Assembly: GCA_934539585.1 (NCBI GenBank)
Contig: CAKTCT010000008.1
Location: forward strand, 1-64,000
Source of the DNA: an uncultured Oscillospiraceae bacterium
Lineage (GTDB): Bacteria > Bacillota > Clostridia > Oscillospirales > Ruminococcaceae
DNA: 64,000 nucleotides
Reading direction: 5' to 3'
The notes beneath the pieces are model-generated. The model saw only the letters and a program-made list of their open reading frames with translations. It was not told where the DNA came from and did not search any database. The translations under genes and the position numbers were made by a program. Positions 22,357 to 30,614 of the stretch are shown one piece after another. The stretch's first letter is position 1; each line of letters opens with the position of its first letter.

Positions 22357-23907
22357 ATGGACATGGTACAAGTCGGCTGGCTCTCCATTTTGCCGCCGGT
22401 GATCGCAATCGTATTGGCCCTGCTGACCAAGGAGGTCATTTCCTCCCTGATGCTGGGCATCCTTTCGGGGACGCTGATCTATTCCTGCTTCACGGCTTCC
22501 GGGGCGGGGATCGCCGTGAAAACGGTGGAAAACACCTTCAACCTCATGGCGGAGAAGCTGGCGGACAACGTCAGCATCATCCTGTTCCTCTGCCTGCTGG
22601 GGGCCCTGGTGGCCGTGATCAGCCGGGCGGGAGGCTCCGCAGCCTACGGCGCGTGGGCCAGCCGGAAGCTGAAGAGCAAACGCTCCGCGCAGCTGGCTAC
22701 GGCGGCTCTGGGCGTCATCATCTTCATCGACGACTATTTCAACTGCCTGACTGTGGGCACGGTGATGAAGCCCGTGACAGACAAGCACCGCATCTCCCGG
22801 GCTAAGCTGGCCTATATCATCGACGCTACGGCGGCGCCGGTCTGCATCATCGCCCCGGTGTCCAGCTGGGCGGCGGCGGTGGGTTCCAACCTCAAGGACG
22901 CCGGGAGCTTCGACAGCGCCATGAGCGCCTTTGTCTCCACCATTCCCTACAACCTGTACGCCTTGTTCTCCATCCTCATGGTGGTGCTGCTCTGCGTGCT
23001 GAAGCTGGATTTCGGCCCCATGGAAAAGGTCCAGACGCTGGCGGAAAAGACCGGCGATTTGGGGGCTGTGGACATCTCCGCCGCCGAGGAATCCGGGGAG
23101 AAGCCCAAGGGCAAGGTCTTTGACCTGATCATCCCGGTGGTGGCGCTGATCGTCTTTTCGGTGCTGGCCATGCTGTATACCGGCGGCTTCTTCAGCGGGG
23201 AGGGCGTGTCCATCGCCGCAGCCTTCGGCGACTGCGACTCCTCCATGTCCCTGGTGCTGGGCGGCTTCGGCGGCCTGGTGGCGGCCTTCCTCCTCTTTGT
23301 TCCCCGGGGAGTGGTCAAGTTCCGGGCGTTTATGGAAGGCATCAACGAGGGCATCAAGTCCATGGTTCCCGCCTGCGTCATTCTGACACTGGCCTGGACC
23401 ATCAGCGGCATCTGCCGGGACCTGCTGGGCACCGGCGTGTATGTCGGCGAGCTGGTCCGCCACTTCAATATGTCCCTGTACTTCCTGCCGGCCATTATCT
23501 TTGTGGTGGCGGCGCTGCTGTCCTTCTCCACCGGCACGGCGTGGGGGACCTTCGGCATCCTCATCCCCATCGTCATGGTGGTGGTGGAGCCTGCCGGGGA
23601 CCTGAAGCTGGCCACGGTGGCGCTGGCGGCGACCCTGGCGGGATCGGTTTTCGGCGACCACTGCTCGCCCATTTCGGATACCACCATCCTTTCCTCCACC
23701 GGTGCGGGCTGCGACCATATTCAGCACGTTTCCACCCAGATGCCCTACGCCTTGCTGACGGCGGTGGCCAGCTTCTGCGGCTACCTGGCGGCGGGGTTCA
23801 GCGACGGCAACGTGTTCCTGACCCTGGGCGTGGGCCTGGTGGTGCTGTTGGGCGGAATTTTCCTGTTCCATCGGCTGAGCGATCAGAAGATTGCGAAGGC
23901 CGGGTGA
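22357..23907 (+). CDS. NhaC-family Na+/H+ antiporter-like transporter
   Basis: 516 residues with 10-12 hydrophobic segments. The family hallmarks are present: IIFIDDYFNCLTVG (about 125-138, with the conserved Asp pair in a membrane helix) and GSVFGDHCSPISDTTILSS (about 428-446). The loop between about residues 215 and 255 is charged and cytoplasmic. The family exchanges Na+ for H+ and sometimes organic acids or amino acids, and the exact substrate here is open. Own promoter; GAGG ahead of ATG. A monocistronic gene followed by a hairpin-rich non-coding region. Confidence 0.85.
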   Translation: MDMVQVGWLSILPPVIAIVLALLTKEVISSLMLGILSGTLIYSCFTASGAGIAVKTVENTFNLMAEKLADNVSIILFLCLLGALVAVISRAGGSAAYGAWASRKLKSKRSAQLATAALGVIIFIDDYFNCLTVGTVMKPVTDKHRISRAKLAYIIDATAAPVCIIAPVSSWAAAVGSNLKDAGSFDSAMSAFVSTIPYNLYALFSILMVVLLCVLKLDFGPMEKVQTLAEKTGDLGAVDISAAEESGEKPKGKVFDLIIPVVALIVFSVLAMLYTGGFFSGEGVSIAAAFGDCDSSMSLVLGGFGGLVAAFLLFVPRGVVKFRAFMEGINEGIKSMVPACVILTLAWTISGICRDLLGTGVYVGELVRHFNMSLYFLPAIIFVVAALLSFSTGTAWGTFGILIPIVMVVVEPAGDLKLATVALAATLAGSVFGDHCSPISDTTILSSTGAGCDHIQHVSTQMPYALLTAVASFCGYLAAGFSDGNVFLTLGVGLVVLLGGIFLFHRLSDQKIAKAG

Positions 23908-23935
23908 ATGGTAGGGCCTGGCAAGTAGCATAAGC

Positions 23936-24020
23936 AAAGTTTTCGTCCACCTTTTTCAAAAGGTGGTGGGGATGGAAGGGGCAAAGCCCCTTCCTCGCTT
24001 TCCGCAGAAAGCGAAATCCA
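23936..24020 (+). repeat. Three-hairpin intergenic repeat, copy B
   Basis: It begins AAAGTTTTCGTCCACC. Hairpin 1: CCACC/GGTGG around TTTTTCAAAA. Hairpin 2: GGAAGGGGC/GCCCCTTCC. Hairpin 3: CGCTTTC/GAAAGCG around CGCA. A second copy lies inverted at 24471-24557, with the loops conserved and the stems changed in matching pairs. Confidence 0.7.
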
Positions 24021-24057
24021 ACCCCGTTGCGCCTCGGGCGCAACCCAAAACAGAAAA

Positions 24058-24120
24058 AAGGCGGCCCGCAGGCCGCCCGCGGATGTCCCCGCGGCCGCAA
24101 TTTTTTCAAAATTGCGGCAT
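24058..24120. repeat. GC-rich double hairpin in intergenic region
   Basis: Two palindromes: GGCGGCCCGC with its mirror (AGGCCGCC), and CCGCAATTTT TTCAAAATTGCGG. They are probably terminators or repeat debris between the antiporter gene and the lipoprotein gene. Confidence 0.45.
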
Positions 24121-24378
24121 GATGCACTCCTAACCAATCCAAAGCGTAAAACCGCGCCAGCGGCGGCGTGTCGCCGCTCCCGTGTCGCCGCGGCTGTTTT
24201 TTTCGCGTTAAGGTTTATTAGCCGCGCGACAGGCTGCGCGGCGACGGAGGAAAGAGCACGTAAGATTTTCGGTATCGAAAAAGTCAATAAATAAGAAAAC
24301 CGCGCCAGCGAGTCGAAGCGTTTGTCGTTTCTTCTCGCGGCGCGGTTTTTGTTTGGTAGGCGGGTGGAGCAGGACTGT

Positions 24379-24440
24379 GTCCTGCGGGGAACCCCTTGAT
24401 AGGGTTCCCCACGGTCCAACAGCCCACTGGGCTGTTGGAC
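24379..24440. repeat. Three consecutive perfect palindromes
   Basis: In order: GCAGGAC-TGT-GTCCTGC; GGGGAACCC-(7 nt)-GGGTTCCCC; and a 27-nt perfect palindrome at 24414-24440 (arms GTCCAACAGCCCA and TGGGCTGTTGGAC around one base). There is no coding content. They are most likely part of a mobile or structured intergenic element. Confidence 0.6.
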
Positions 24441-24470
24441 CTCCCTTCCTGATCTTTTGGTATCATAGGG

Positions 24471-24557
24471 GGATTTCGCCCTCTGCGGAGGGCGAGGAAG
24501 GGGCTTTGCCCCTTCCATCCCCACCAGCCTTTTGAAAAAGGCTGGATTGAAAACTTT
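24471..24557 (-). repeat. Three-hairpin intergenic repeat, copy C (inverted)
   Basis: Read on the minus strand it begins AAAGTTTTCAATCCAGCC and repeats the hairpin order of copy B: CCAGCC/GGCTGG around TTTTTCAAAA, the identical GGAAGGGGC/GCCCCTTCC stem, and CGCCCTC/GAGGGCG around CGCA. Copies B and C thus bracket about 450 bp of hairpin-rich DNA as inverted repeats. Confidence 0.7.
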
Positions 24558-24594
24558 CCTTGTCTACGCTGCGGAATGGTCCTTGTCTACGCTA

Positions 24595-25041
24595 CTAATT
24601 ATCCGCCGAGTACTCTCCTTCAAACTCCGCGCCGGTGGAATCCTCCGCCGTGACCCGGATAGTCCCATCCAGGTACGCAAAGCTCAAATGGACCCCGTCC
24701 TTTCCGGTATAGGCCGCCTGGCCGGGGTCAGTGATCCGGGCTACCTGGGATTCCAGAACGTCCTCCCCGGCGGTGAGGGTGAACTCAAAGGAATTGTTGT
24801 CCATCATCTCAATGGTCAGCACGCCGCCGTCCTCCGAGGCGTAAGCGCCGCCCCAGCGGACCGTCTCGGTCTGGGATTCTTCCTGGGAGCTTTCTCCGGA
24901 GCTCTCTCCGGAGCTCTCCGCCGGGAGAGACGACGCCGAGGATGTCGGAGAAGAACTTTCCTCCGGAAGGGTTTGGCCGCAGGAGGAAAACGCCAGCAAC
25001 GCCGTCAGCAGAATCGCCGCGGTGAAAATTCTTTGTTTCAT
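24595..25041 (-). CDS. Small lipoprotein
   Basis: 148 residues. A signal peptide with lipobox (AAILLTALLAFSSC, acylated Cys at about 21) precedes a Ser/Glu/Pro-rich linker (about 27-58). A beta-rich domain follows (GGAYASEDGGVLTIEMMDNNSFEFTLTAGED...) that looks like a small lipocalin or calycin-like sandwich. It would be exported and membrane-tethered on the outer face. No close family is recognised. The gene is isolated and divergent from the DUF4091 gene. Confidence 0.72.
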   Translation of the reverse strand: MKQRIFTAAILLTALLAFSSCGQTLPEESSSPTSSASSLPAESSGESSGESSQEESQTETVRWGGAYASEDGGVLTIEMMDNNSFEFTLTAGEDVLESQVARITDPGQAAYTGKDGVHLSFAYLDGTIRVTAEDSTGAEFEGEYSADN

Positions 25042-25227
25042 AAAGTACCTGCCTTTCGTGAAAGGGTTTGTCCCGCCTTTATGGTAACACAGATCGGGGA
25101 TTTTTGCAACTTCTGTTTTTGTATGGGAAAATTCAGGAAATCAACGGTGTTTTCCCGCCGCTGTTCCCCGGCTCCCCGGAAAAATGGTATACTGGGGGCA
25201 AGAAAACCGACGTTTAGGAGGGTTATC

Positions 25228-26895
25228 ATGTTCGACGAAATTTTTGCAGTTTCCAGCCTGGAGAAGGTCTTTTCGGATACCAAGCCCATGCCTTATTCCG
25301 GCAGGCTTTCCATGCTGCGGAAGGACCGGCTGTCCTTCCAGGCGGCGTTTCGGATCTGGGGCGGCCAGCCCACGTCCCATTGGGGTGCATGGGTCAGGGC
25401 CGAGGTGGAATCTCCCTTGAAAAAGTGGGTCCGCCTGTACAGCGTAAAGGAAATGCCCAGCACCAACTCCGCTTCGGATGCCTGCGACGGCAACTATCTC
25501 CGCACCGCTCCCGGCCTTTACCCGGACCTTCTGGAGCCCGTGACGGACGGCAGGGTCCGGATCATGCTGGGCCGGTGGAACGCCCTTTGGGTGGAGATTT
25601 CTTCCGATGAGGAGACTCCCGCCGGGGAATTCCCCGTGAAAGTCACCCTGACTTTTGACGAGGGCGAAACCTCCCGGGTCCTGACGGCGGAGACCACTGT
25701 GGAGGTCATCCCCGCCGTCCTGCCGGACCAGGAGCTCATCCGCACCGAGTGGTTCCACGGCGACTGCGTGGCGGACTACTACCATGTGGAGGTCTTCAGC
25801 GAGGAGCATTGGGAGCTTCTGCGGAAGCAGATCGCCTGCGCCGCCGAGTACGGCATCAACATGCTCCTGACCCCGGTGTTCACCCAGCCCCTGGACACCG
25901 CCGTGGGCGGGGAGCGGACCACCATCCAGCTGGTGGACGTGGCCCGGAACAACGGTGTCTACTCCTTCGGCTTTGACAAGCTGGACCGCTGGGTCCGGAT
26001 GTGCCGGGAGTGCGGCATCCAGTATTTTGAGATCGCCCACCTCTACACCCAGTGGGGCGCGGAGCACTGCCCCAAGATCATGGCCACGGTAGACGGGGAG
26101 TACCGCCGTATCTTCGGCTGGGACACCGCCGCCACCGGCGAGGACTACCGGAACTTCCTGGCCGCCTTCCTCCCGGCCCTGACCGCCCGGCTGGAAGCTC
26201 TGGGCGTGGACAAGAAGCACGCCTACTTCCACGTCTCCGACGAGCCCGGCGAGGCCCACCTTCCCCAGTACAATGCCTGCAAGGAGCAGATCGCCCCGTA
26301 TCTGGAGGGCTACACCATTATGGACGCCCTCAGCGACTTTGATTTCTATCAGAAAGGCGTCTGCCGGCACCCCGTGGTGGCCAGCAACCATGTGACCCCC
26401 TTCCTGGAAGGCAACGTCTCCAATCTGTGGGTCTATTACTGCTGCGGCCAAGGGTATCAGGTGAGCAACCGGTTCTTCTCCATGCCCTCTGCCCGGAACC
26501 GCATCATCGGCACTCAATTTTATAAGTATCAGATCGCCGGGTTCCTTCAGTGGGGCTTCAACTTCTACAATTCCCAGTTCTCTCTGCGGCATCTGGATCC
26601 CTTTGCCGTCACCGACGCGGATATCGCCTTCCCCTCCGGCGACGCCTTTATGGTGTACCCCGGCCCCGACGGCACGCCGTGGAAGTCCATCCGGCTGCTG
26701 GTCTTTGCCGAGGCCCTCAACGACCTCCGGGCCTTCCGGTTGCTGGAGAGCCTGACCTCCCGGGAGTACGTTCTGGAGCTGATGGAGGGCGGACTTTCCA
26801 AAGAGATCACCTTCTTTGAGTACCCCCATGAGACGGATTATCTGCTGAGTCTCCGTGCCCGGGTCAATCGGGAGATCAAGGCACGGTTGAAATAA
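25228..26895 (+). CDS. DUF4091-domain protein (glycosidase-like)
   Basis: 555 residues. The N-terminal beta-sandwich (about 1-165, EFPVKVTLTFDEGETSRVLTAET) precedes a TIM-barrel-like region with HGDCVADYYHVEVFSEEHWELL, FEIAHLYTQWGAEHCPK and YFHVSDEPGEAHLPQY (probable acidic active-site strand near 330-345), then WGFNFYNSQFS. The DUF4091 family is related to GH123-type glycosidases, but activity has not been shown for this branch. There is no signal peptide, so it is cytoplasmic. ATG 25228 is chosen because TAGGAGGG lies just upstream. A TATACT -10 occurs at 25188-25193 without a clear -35. Confidence 0.8.
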   Translation: MFDEIFAVSSLEKVFSDTKPMPYSGRLSMLRKDRLSFQAAFRIWGGQPTSHWGAWVRAEVESPLKKWVRLYSVKEMPSTNSASDACDGNYLRTAPGLYPDLLEPVTDGRVRIMLGRWNALWVEISSDEETPAGEFPVKVTLTFDEGETSRVLTAETTVEVIPAVLPDQELIRTEWFHGDCVADYYHVEVFSEEHWELLRKQIACAAEYGINMLLTPVFTQPLDTAVGGERTTIQLVDVARNNGVYSFGFDKLDRWVRMCRECGIQYFEIAHLYTQWGAEHCPKIMATVDGEYRRIFGWDTAATGEDYRNFLAAFLPALTARLEALGVDKKHAYFHVSDEPGEAHLPQYNACKEQIAPYLEGYTIMDALSDFDFYQKGVCRHPVVASNHVTPFLEGNVSNLWVYYCCGQGYQVSNRFFSMPSARNRIIGTQFYKYQIAGFLQWGFNFYNSQFSLRHLDPFAVTDADIAFPSGDAFMVYPGPDGTPWKSIRLLVFAEALNDLRAFRLLESLTSREYVLELMEGGLSKEITFFEYPHETDYLLSLRARVNREIKARLK

Positions 26896-26907
26896 GCATC
26901 CTTCAAG

Positions 26908-26938
26908 GCCGGGCGTATTTTCTTCGCCCGGCTTTTTC
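26908..26938 (+). terminator. Intrinsic terminator of the DUF4091 gene
   Basis: GCCGGGCG and CGCCCGGC form a stem around TATTTTCTT, followed by TTTTTC. Confidence 0.75.
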
Positions 26939-26983
26939 TTTTTGGAAAAATGTGGTATACTATATTGGATGGGAGGGAGCGAA

Positions 26984-28069
26984 ATGCTGCTGATTCTGTT
27001 GGCGGTGCTGGCGGTGGCGCTCTACGGCGCCAAATGGACGGGAAAAGGGATCCGTCCGGATTATTTGAGCATCCAGAGCACCCGGGCTGTGAAAGGGATC
27101 TTCGTCATGCTGGTCTTTCTGCGGCATTATAAGACCTGCGTTTCCCTTACCGACGCGCTGGACCGCCCCTTTATAAAGGTCAACAACTGGCTGGGGCAGC
27201 TGATCGTAGCGCTGTTTCTCTTTTACTCCGGCTACGGCGTATATGCGTCTTATCAGAAAAAGGGGAAGGATTACGTCCGGACCATGCCCCGAAAGCGGGT
27301 CCTGACGACGCTAGTCCACTTTGATCTGGCGGTGCTTCTGTATCTGCTGGCGGACTGGCTGTTGGGGTATTCCTACAACTGGAAACAGGTGCTGGCGGCG
27401 CTGCTGGCCTGGAACACGGTGGGAAACAGCAACTGGTTTATCTGGGCGATCCTGGTTCTGTACCTGGCAAGCTGGCTGGCGCTGCGACTTCTGCCTGCGG
27501 GGCTGTGGCAGCCCCTGGCGGTAACGGCCTTCAGCGCGGTTTACGCGGTCTTGTTTTTCCGGGCGTATCCGGAGTCCCACTGGTGGTACGACACCATCCT
27601 CTGCTATGCCGCAGGGATGTGGTATTCCCTTTACCAGCCGCGGATCGAAGCGCTGGTTTCCCGGGAGGGAAGCTGGTGGGCGGCAGAGGTCCTGCTACTT
27701 GTTCTGGGCGGCACGCTGTTCCGTTTCCGGGGAAATATGGCGGTCTATGAAGTGCTGGCGGTGGTTTTCAGTCTGTTCGGGGTGCTGCTGACCATGAAGG
27801 TCTCCTTTGGAAACCGGGTGCTGCAGTGGCTGGGCGGCATGGTGTTCCCGATCTATATCTTGCAGCGACTGCCGATGATGGTGCTGAGCCATTTCGGCGT
27901 GAATGAAAGGCCGTGGCTTTTTCTGGCGGCCAGCCTTCCGCTGACGCTGCTGCTGGCGGCGGCCTTCGATTGGAGCCTGAAACGGTTGGACGCGGCTCTA
28001 TTCCGCCGGAAAACCGCCGTAGGGAAGGCGGAAAATAAAAAAATTCCGGAATCGGCGAAAAACCGTTGA
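26984..28069 (+). CDS. Acyltransferase-3 family membrane protein
   Basis: 361 residues with about ten membrane helices. The N-terminus after the first helix carries IQSTRAVKGIFVMLVFLRHYKTC, the helix with the conserved histidine of the acyltransferase-3 (OafA/WecH-like) family. The family transfers acyl groups to sugars, lipids or peptides at the membrane. ATG 26984 is selected because GGAGGGAGC precedes it and the upstream extension is unlike the family. The promoter of the ribosomal cluster overlaps its stop codon. Confidence 0.78.
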   Translation: MLLILLAVLAVALYGAKWTGKGIRPDYLSIQSTRAVKGIFVMLVFLRHYKTCVSLTDALDRPFIKVNNWLGQLIVALFLFYSGYGVYASYQKKGKDYVRTMPRKRVLTTLVHFDLAVLLYLLADWLLGYSYNWKQVLAALLAWNTVGNSNWFIWAILVLYLASWLALRLLPAGLWQPLAVTAFSAVYAVLFFRAYPESHWWYDTILCYAAGMWYSLYQPRIEALVSREGSWWAAEVLLLVLGGTLFRFRGNMAVYEVLAVVFSLFGVLLTMKVSFGNRVLQWLGGMVFPIYILQRLPMMVLSHFGVNERPWLFLAASLPLTLLLAAAFDWSLKRLDAALFRRKTAVGKAENKKIPESAKNR

Positions 28070-28095
28070 CAAGCTCCCCCGGCTTGTGCTATACT
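28066..28095 (+). promoter_or_regulatory. Promoter of the rpmG-secE-nusG-rplKA cluster
   Basis: TTGACA (28066-28071), 18-nt spacer, TATACT (28090-28095). The -35 overlaps the stop codon of the acyltransferase gene. A leader of about 150 nt with a GGCCGGA/TCCGGCC hairpin (28138-28157) precedes rpmG. Confidence 0.65.
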
Positions 28096-28252
28096 GATAG
28101 TACCTCTAAAAGGGTTTATTTTTTTGTGCAAAAAATTGGCCGGACAGCCTTCCGGCCGAGCCTTTCCGAAACGGATTCGCGGAGGAAAGACCTTGAGCGT
28201 TCTTCCTTTTTGAGGGAGGCAAAACAGTCCGATTATACAGGAGGTGCCGAAC

Positions 28253-28402
28253 ATGAGGGTAAAAGTGACCTTGGCTTGCACGGAGTGCAAACAGCGCAAC
28301 TACAACACGATGAAAAACAAGAAAAACGATCCCGACAGACTGGAAATGAGCAAATACTGCCGTTTCTGCAAAAAACACACGACCCACAAGGAAACCAAGT
28401 GA
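28253..28402 (+). CDS. rpmG: 50S ribosomal protein L33
   Basis: 49 residues, MRVKVTLACTECKQRNY to KKHTTHKETK. Cysteine pairs CTEC (9-12) and CRFC (36-39) show the zinc-binding C+ form of L33. AGGAGG lies nine bases before the ATG. Its position ahead of secE and nusG is the common Firmicute arrangement. Confidence 0.95.
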   Translation: MRVKVTLACTECKQRNYNTMKNKKNDPDRLEMSKYCRFCKKHTTHKETK

Positions 28403-28421
28403 CGAAGAAGGGGGTACTCGC

Positions 28422-28673
28422 ATGGCAGAGCAAGTGGAGAAAAAAGCTCCCGAGAAAGCCAAACCTGCAAAGAAAAAAGACGGCTTTCTGAAAAAAGCGT
28501 CCCGTTTCTTCAAGGATTTGAGAAGTGAAGTCAAAAAGGTCGTGTGGCCTACCCGGAAACAGGTCTTCAAAAACACCGTGGCGGTTCTGGCCGCTATGGG
28601 CGCTGTTGGAGTCGTGATCTGGATCCTGGACGCCTTGCTTACCTTGTTGAGAGGGCTTCTGCTGGGCGCGTAA
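28422..28673 (+). CDS. secE: Preprotein translocase subunit SecE
   Basis: 83 residues. A Lys-rich cytoplasmic head precedes the conserved amphipathic helix FFKDLRSEVKKVVWPTRKQVFKNT and one membrane span (AVLAAMGAVGVVIWILDALLTLL). This is the single-span Gram-positive form of SecE, the SecY partner in the inner-membrane translocon. Confidence 0.94.
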   Translation: MAEQVEKKAPEKAKPAKKKDGFLKKASRFFKDLRSEVKKVVWPTRKQVFKNTVAVLAAMGAVGVVIWILDALLTLLRGLLLGA

Positions 28674-28721
28674 CCGCGTTCGGCCGTCCGTTTCCAAACG
28701 CTATTGTCGGAGGTTTCAAGT

Positions 28722-29246
28722 ATGGCAGAAACGCCAAAATGGTATGTAGTCCACACGTATTCGGGGTACGAAAACAAGGTTGCACAAAATATAGAGAAGG
28801 TCGTGGAGAACCAAGGGTTCGGCGACCTGATTTTTGAGGTAAAAATCCCCACGGAGACCGTCGTGGAGTATAAAAACGACAAAAAGCGGGAAGTGGAACG
28901 CAAAATTTTTCCTGGCTACGTTCTGGTCAAGATGATCTTGACCGACGATTCCTGGTATGTGGTCCGCAATATCCGCGGCGTGACCGGCTTTGTCGGCCCC
29001 GCCAGCAAGCCCATTCCCCTCACCGATAAGGAGATCGAGGATCTGGGCGTTGACGTTCGGACCGTCGAGGTGGATTACGCTCCCGGAAACAGCGTCCGGA
29101 TCATCCACGGCCCTCTGGAAGGCTTCACCGGCCGGGTGGAGGAAGTGGATGTGGACAAGGACCTGGTGAAGGTCACGGTGTCCATGTTCGGCCGCGATAC
29201 CCTTGCGGAGCTGCAGCTCGGCCAGGTAGAGCTGGTTCGGGACTAA
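28722..29246 (+). CDS. nusG: Transcription termination/antitermination factor NusG
   Basis: 174 residues. The NGN domain starts WYVVHTYSGYENKV and includes KIFPGYVLVKM and RGVTGFVG. The C-terminal KOW domain has GNSVRIIHGPLEGFTGRVEEV. It binds RNA polymerase and modulates pausing. ATG 28722 is chosen over an upstream TTG (28704) because CGGAGG sits nine bases before it and MAETPKWYVVHTY is the normal family start. Confidence 0.96.
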   Translation: MAETPKWYVVHTYSGYENKVAQNIEKVVENQGFGDLIFEVKIPTETVVEYKNDKKREVERKIFPGYVLVKMILTDDSWYVVRNIRGVTGFVGPASKPIPLTDKEIEDLGVDVRTVEVDYAPGNSVRIIHGPLEGFTGRVEEVDVDKDLVKVTVSMFGRDTLAELQLGQVELVRD

Positions 29247-29319
29247 CTCTTAGGCAAACACATCGAATCGTCCGTTACGGACGGCTTTCAGATTGGAATA
29301 CATCCGTTCCGATTTGAAT

Positions 29320-29356
29320 GTGGGAGGAACGGAAAGACCGTTCCGCCAGTCACCAC
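29320..29356 (+). promoter_or_regulatory. Conserved leader hairpin before rplK, possible L1 site
   Basis: GTGGGAGGAAC (29320-29330) can pair with GTTCCGC and CACCAC (to 29356) in the rplK leader. The same sequence and layout recur before rplA (29815-29842), which suggests one RNA-binding protein, perhaps L1, recognises both. Confidence 0.45.
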
Positions 29357-29377
29357 GTTATTTTGGAGGTGCTTATC

Positions 29378-29803
29378 ATGGCTCAGAAAGTTACAGGCTA
29401 CATTAAGCTTCAGATCCCCGCCGGTAAGGCAACGCCCGCGCCCCCCGTCGGCCCCGCCCTCGGTCAGCACGGCGTCAACATCATGGCGTTCACCAAGGAA
29501 TTCAACGAGCGGACCAAAAACGAAATCGGCATGATCATCCCTGTGGTCATCACCGTTTACGCCGACCGCACGTTCTCCTTCATCACCAAGACCCCTCCCG
29601 CGGCTGTGCTCATCAAGAAGGCCGCCGGTCTGGAGACCGCTTCCGGCGAGCCCAACAAGAAAAAAGTTGGCAAGCTCACCAAGGAACAGGTTCAGAAGAT
29701 CGCCGAAACCAAAATGCCCGACCTGAACGCCGCCAACATCGAATCCGCTATGCGGATGATCGCCGGCACCGCTCGTTCCATGGGCATCGAGGTCGTGGAG
29801 TAA
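29378..29803 (+). CDS. rplK: 50S ribosomal protein L11
   Basis: 141 residues with all family landmarks: GYIKLQIPAGKATPAPPVGPALGQHGVNIM at the N-terminus and the RNA-binding C-terminal domain ending SAMRMIAGTARSMGIEVVE. TTTTGGAGG lies eight bases before the ATG. It forms the L11 stalk base of the 50S subunit. Confidence 0.97.
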   Translation: MAQKVTGYIKLQIPAGKATPAPPVGPALGQHGVNIMAFTKEFNERTKNEIGMIIPVVITVYADRTFSFITKTPPAAVLIKKAAGLETASGEPNKKKVGKLTKEQVQKIAETKMPDLNAANIESAMRMIAGTARSMGIEVVE

Positions 29804-29814
29804 CCCCCCGATCT

Positions 29815-29842
29815 GTGGGAGGAACATTCCGCTATCAACCAC
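29815..29842 (+). promoter_or_regulatory. Conserved leader hairpin before rplA, possible L1 operator
   Basis: GTGGGAGGAAC (29815-29825), TTCCGC and ACCAC (29838-29842) repeat the motif found before rplK. Autoregulation by L1 at its own mRNA is known in other bacteria, so L1 is the best candidate ligand. Confidence 0.45.
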
Positions 29843-29862
29843 TTTAAGGGAGGATATTTGTT

Positions 29863-30555
29863 ATGAAACACGGAAAAAAATATACGGATAGCCTCAAAGC
29901 CTTCGACCGCAGCAACCTGTTTGAAGCGCCCGAGGCTTTGGAGACCGTTGTAAAGACTGCAAAAGCCAAATTCGACGAGACCGTTGAGGTCCACATCCGC
30001 CTGGGCGTTGACTCCCGCCATGCCGACCAGCAGGTCCGCGGCGCGGTCGTCCTGCCCAACGGCACCGGCAAAACCGTCCGGGTGCTGGTCATCTGCAAGG
30101 GCAACAACGTGGAAGCTGCCCAGGCTGCCGGCGCGGACTATGTCGGCGAGGAATATGTTCAGAAAATCCAGTCCGAGGGCTGGATGGACTTCGACGTGGT
30201 CATCGCTACCCCCGATATGATGGGCGTGGTCGGCCGTCTCGGTAAAGTCCTCGGTCCCCGCGGCCTGATGCCTTCTCCCAAGGCCGGCACCGTCACCCCC
30301 GACGTGGCCAAGGCTGTCACCGAAGCCAAAGCCGGTAAGATCGAGTACCGTCTGGACAAGACCAACATCATCCACTGCCCCATCGGCAAGGCTTCCTTCG
30401 GCGCGGAGAAGCTCCAGGAGAACTTCGACGCTCTCATGGGTGCCATCGTCAAGGCGAAACCCGCCACCGCCAAGGGCCAGTACGTCCGCTCCTGCGTGGT
30501 CGCCACCACCATGGGCCCCGGCGTCCGCATCAACCCCACCCGCTACGGCGCGTAA
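29863..30555 (+). CDS. rplA: 50S ribosomal protein L1
   Basis: 230 residues, with VEVHIRLGVDSRHADQQVRGAVVLPNGTGK, GRLGKVLGPRGLMPSPKAGTVT and the C-terminal TTMGPGVRINPTRYGA. Normal length. It is the last gene of the upstream transcription unit; rplJ has its own promoter and leader. Confidence 0.97.
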   Translation: MKHGKKYTDSLKAFDRSNLFEAPEALETVVKTAKAKFDETVEVHIRLGVDSRHADQQVRGAVVLPNGTGKTVRVLVICKGNNVEAAQAAGADYVGEEYVQKIQSEGWMDFDVVIATPDMMGVVGRLGKVLGPRGLMPSPKAGTVTPDVAKAVTEAKAGKIEYRLDKTNIIHCPIGKASFGAEKLQENFDALMGAIVKAKPATAKGQYVRSCVVATTMGPGVRINPTRYGA

Positions 30556-30578
30556 TTTTGGATTTTTCCGAAAAAGGG

Positions 30579-30608
30579 TTGACAGTCCCCTGCGGGATGT
30601 GCTATAAT
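30579..30608 (+). promoter_or_regulatory. Promoter of rplJL
   Basis: TTGACA (30579-30584), 18-nt spacer, TATAAT (30603-30608), directly after rplA. Confidence 0.8.
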
Positions 30609-30614
30609 AAAAAG

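Noticed and set aside
23883..24524. 213-codon frame across the hairpin-rich region
   Set aside because: It runs through palindromic repeats and over the end of the antiporter gene, with no ribosome site or domain.
23908..24594. CRISPR array or insertion sequence in the hairpin-rich region
   Set aside because: There are no evenly spaced direct repeats with unique spacers, and no transposase frame. The repeats are inverted and palindromic.
28066..28252. Possible tRNA-Trp or riboswitch before rpmG
   Set aside because: The region has a simple GC hairpin but no cloverleaf and no riboswitch core. It looks like an ordinary leader.
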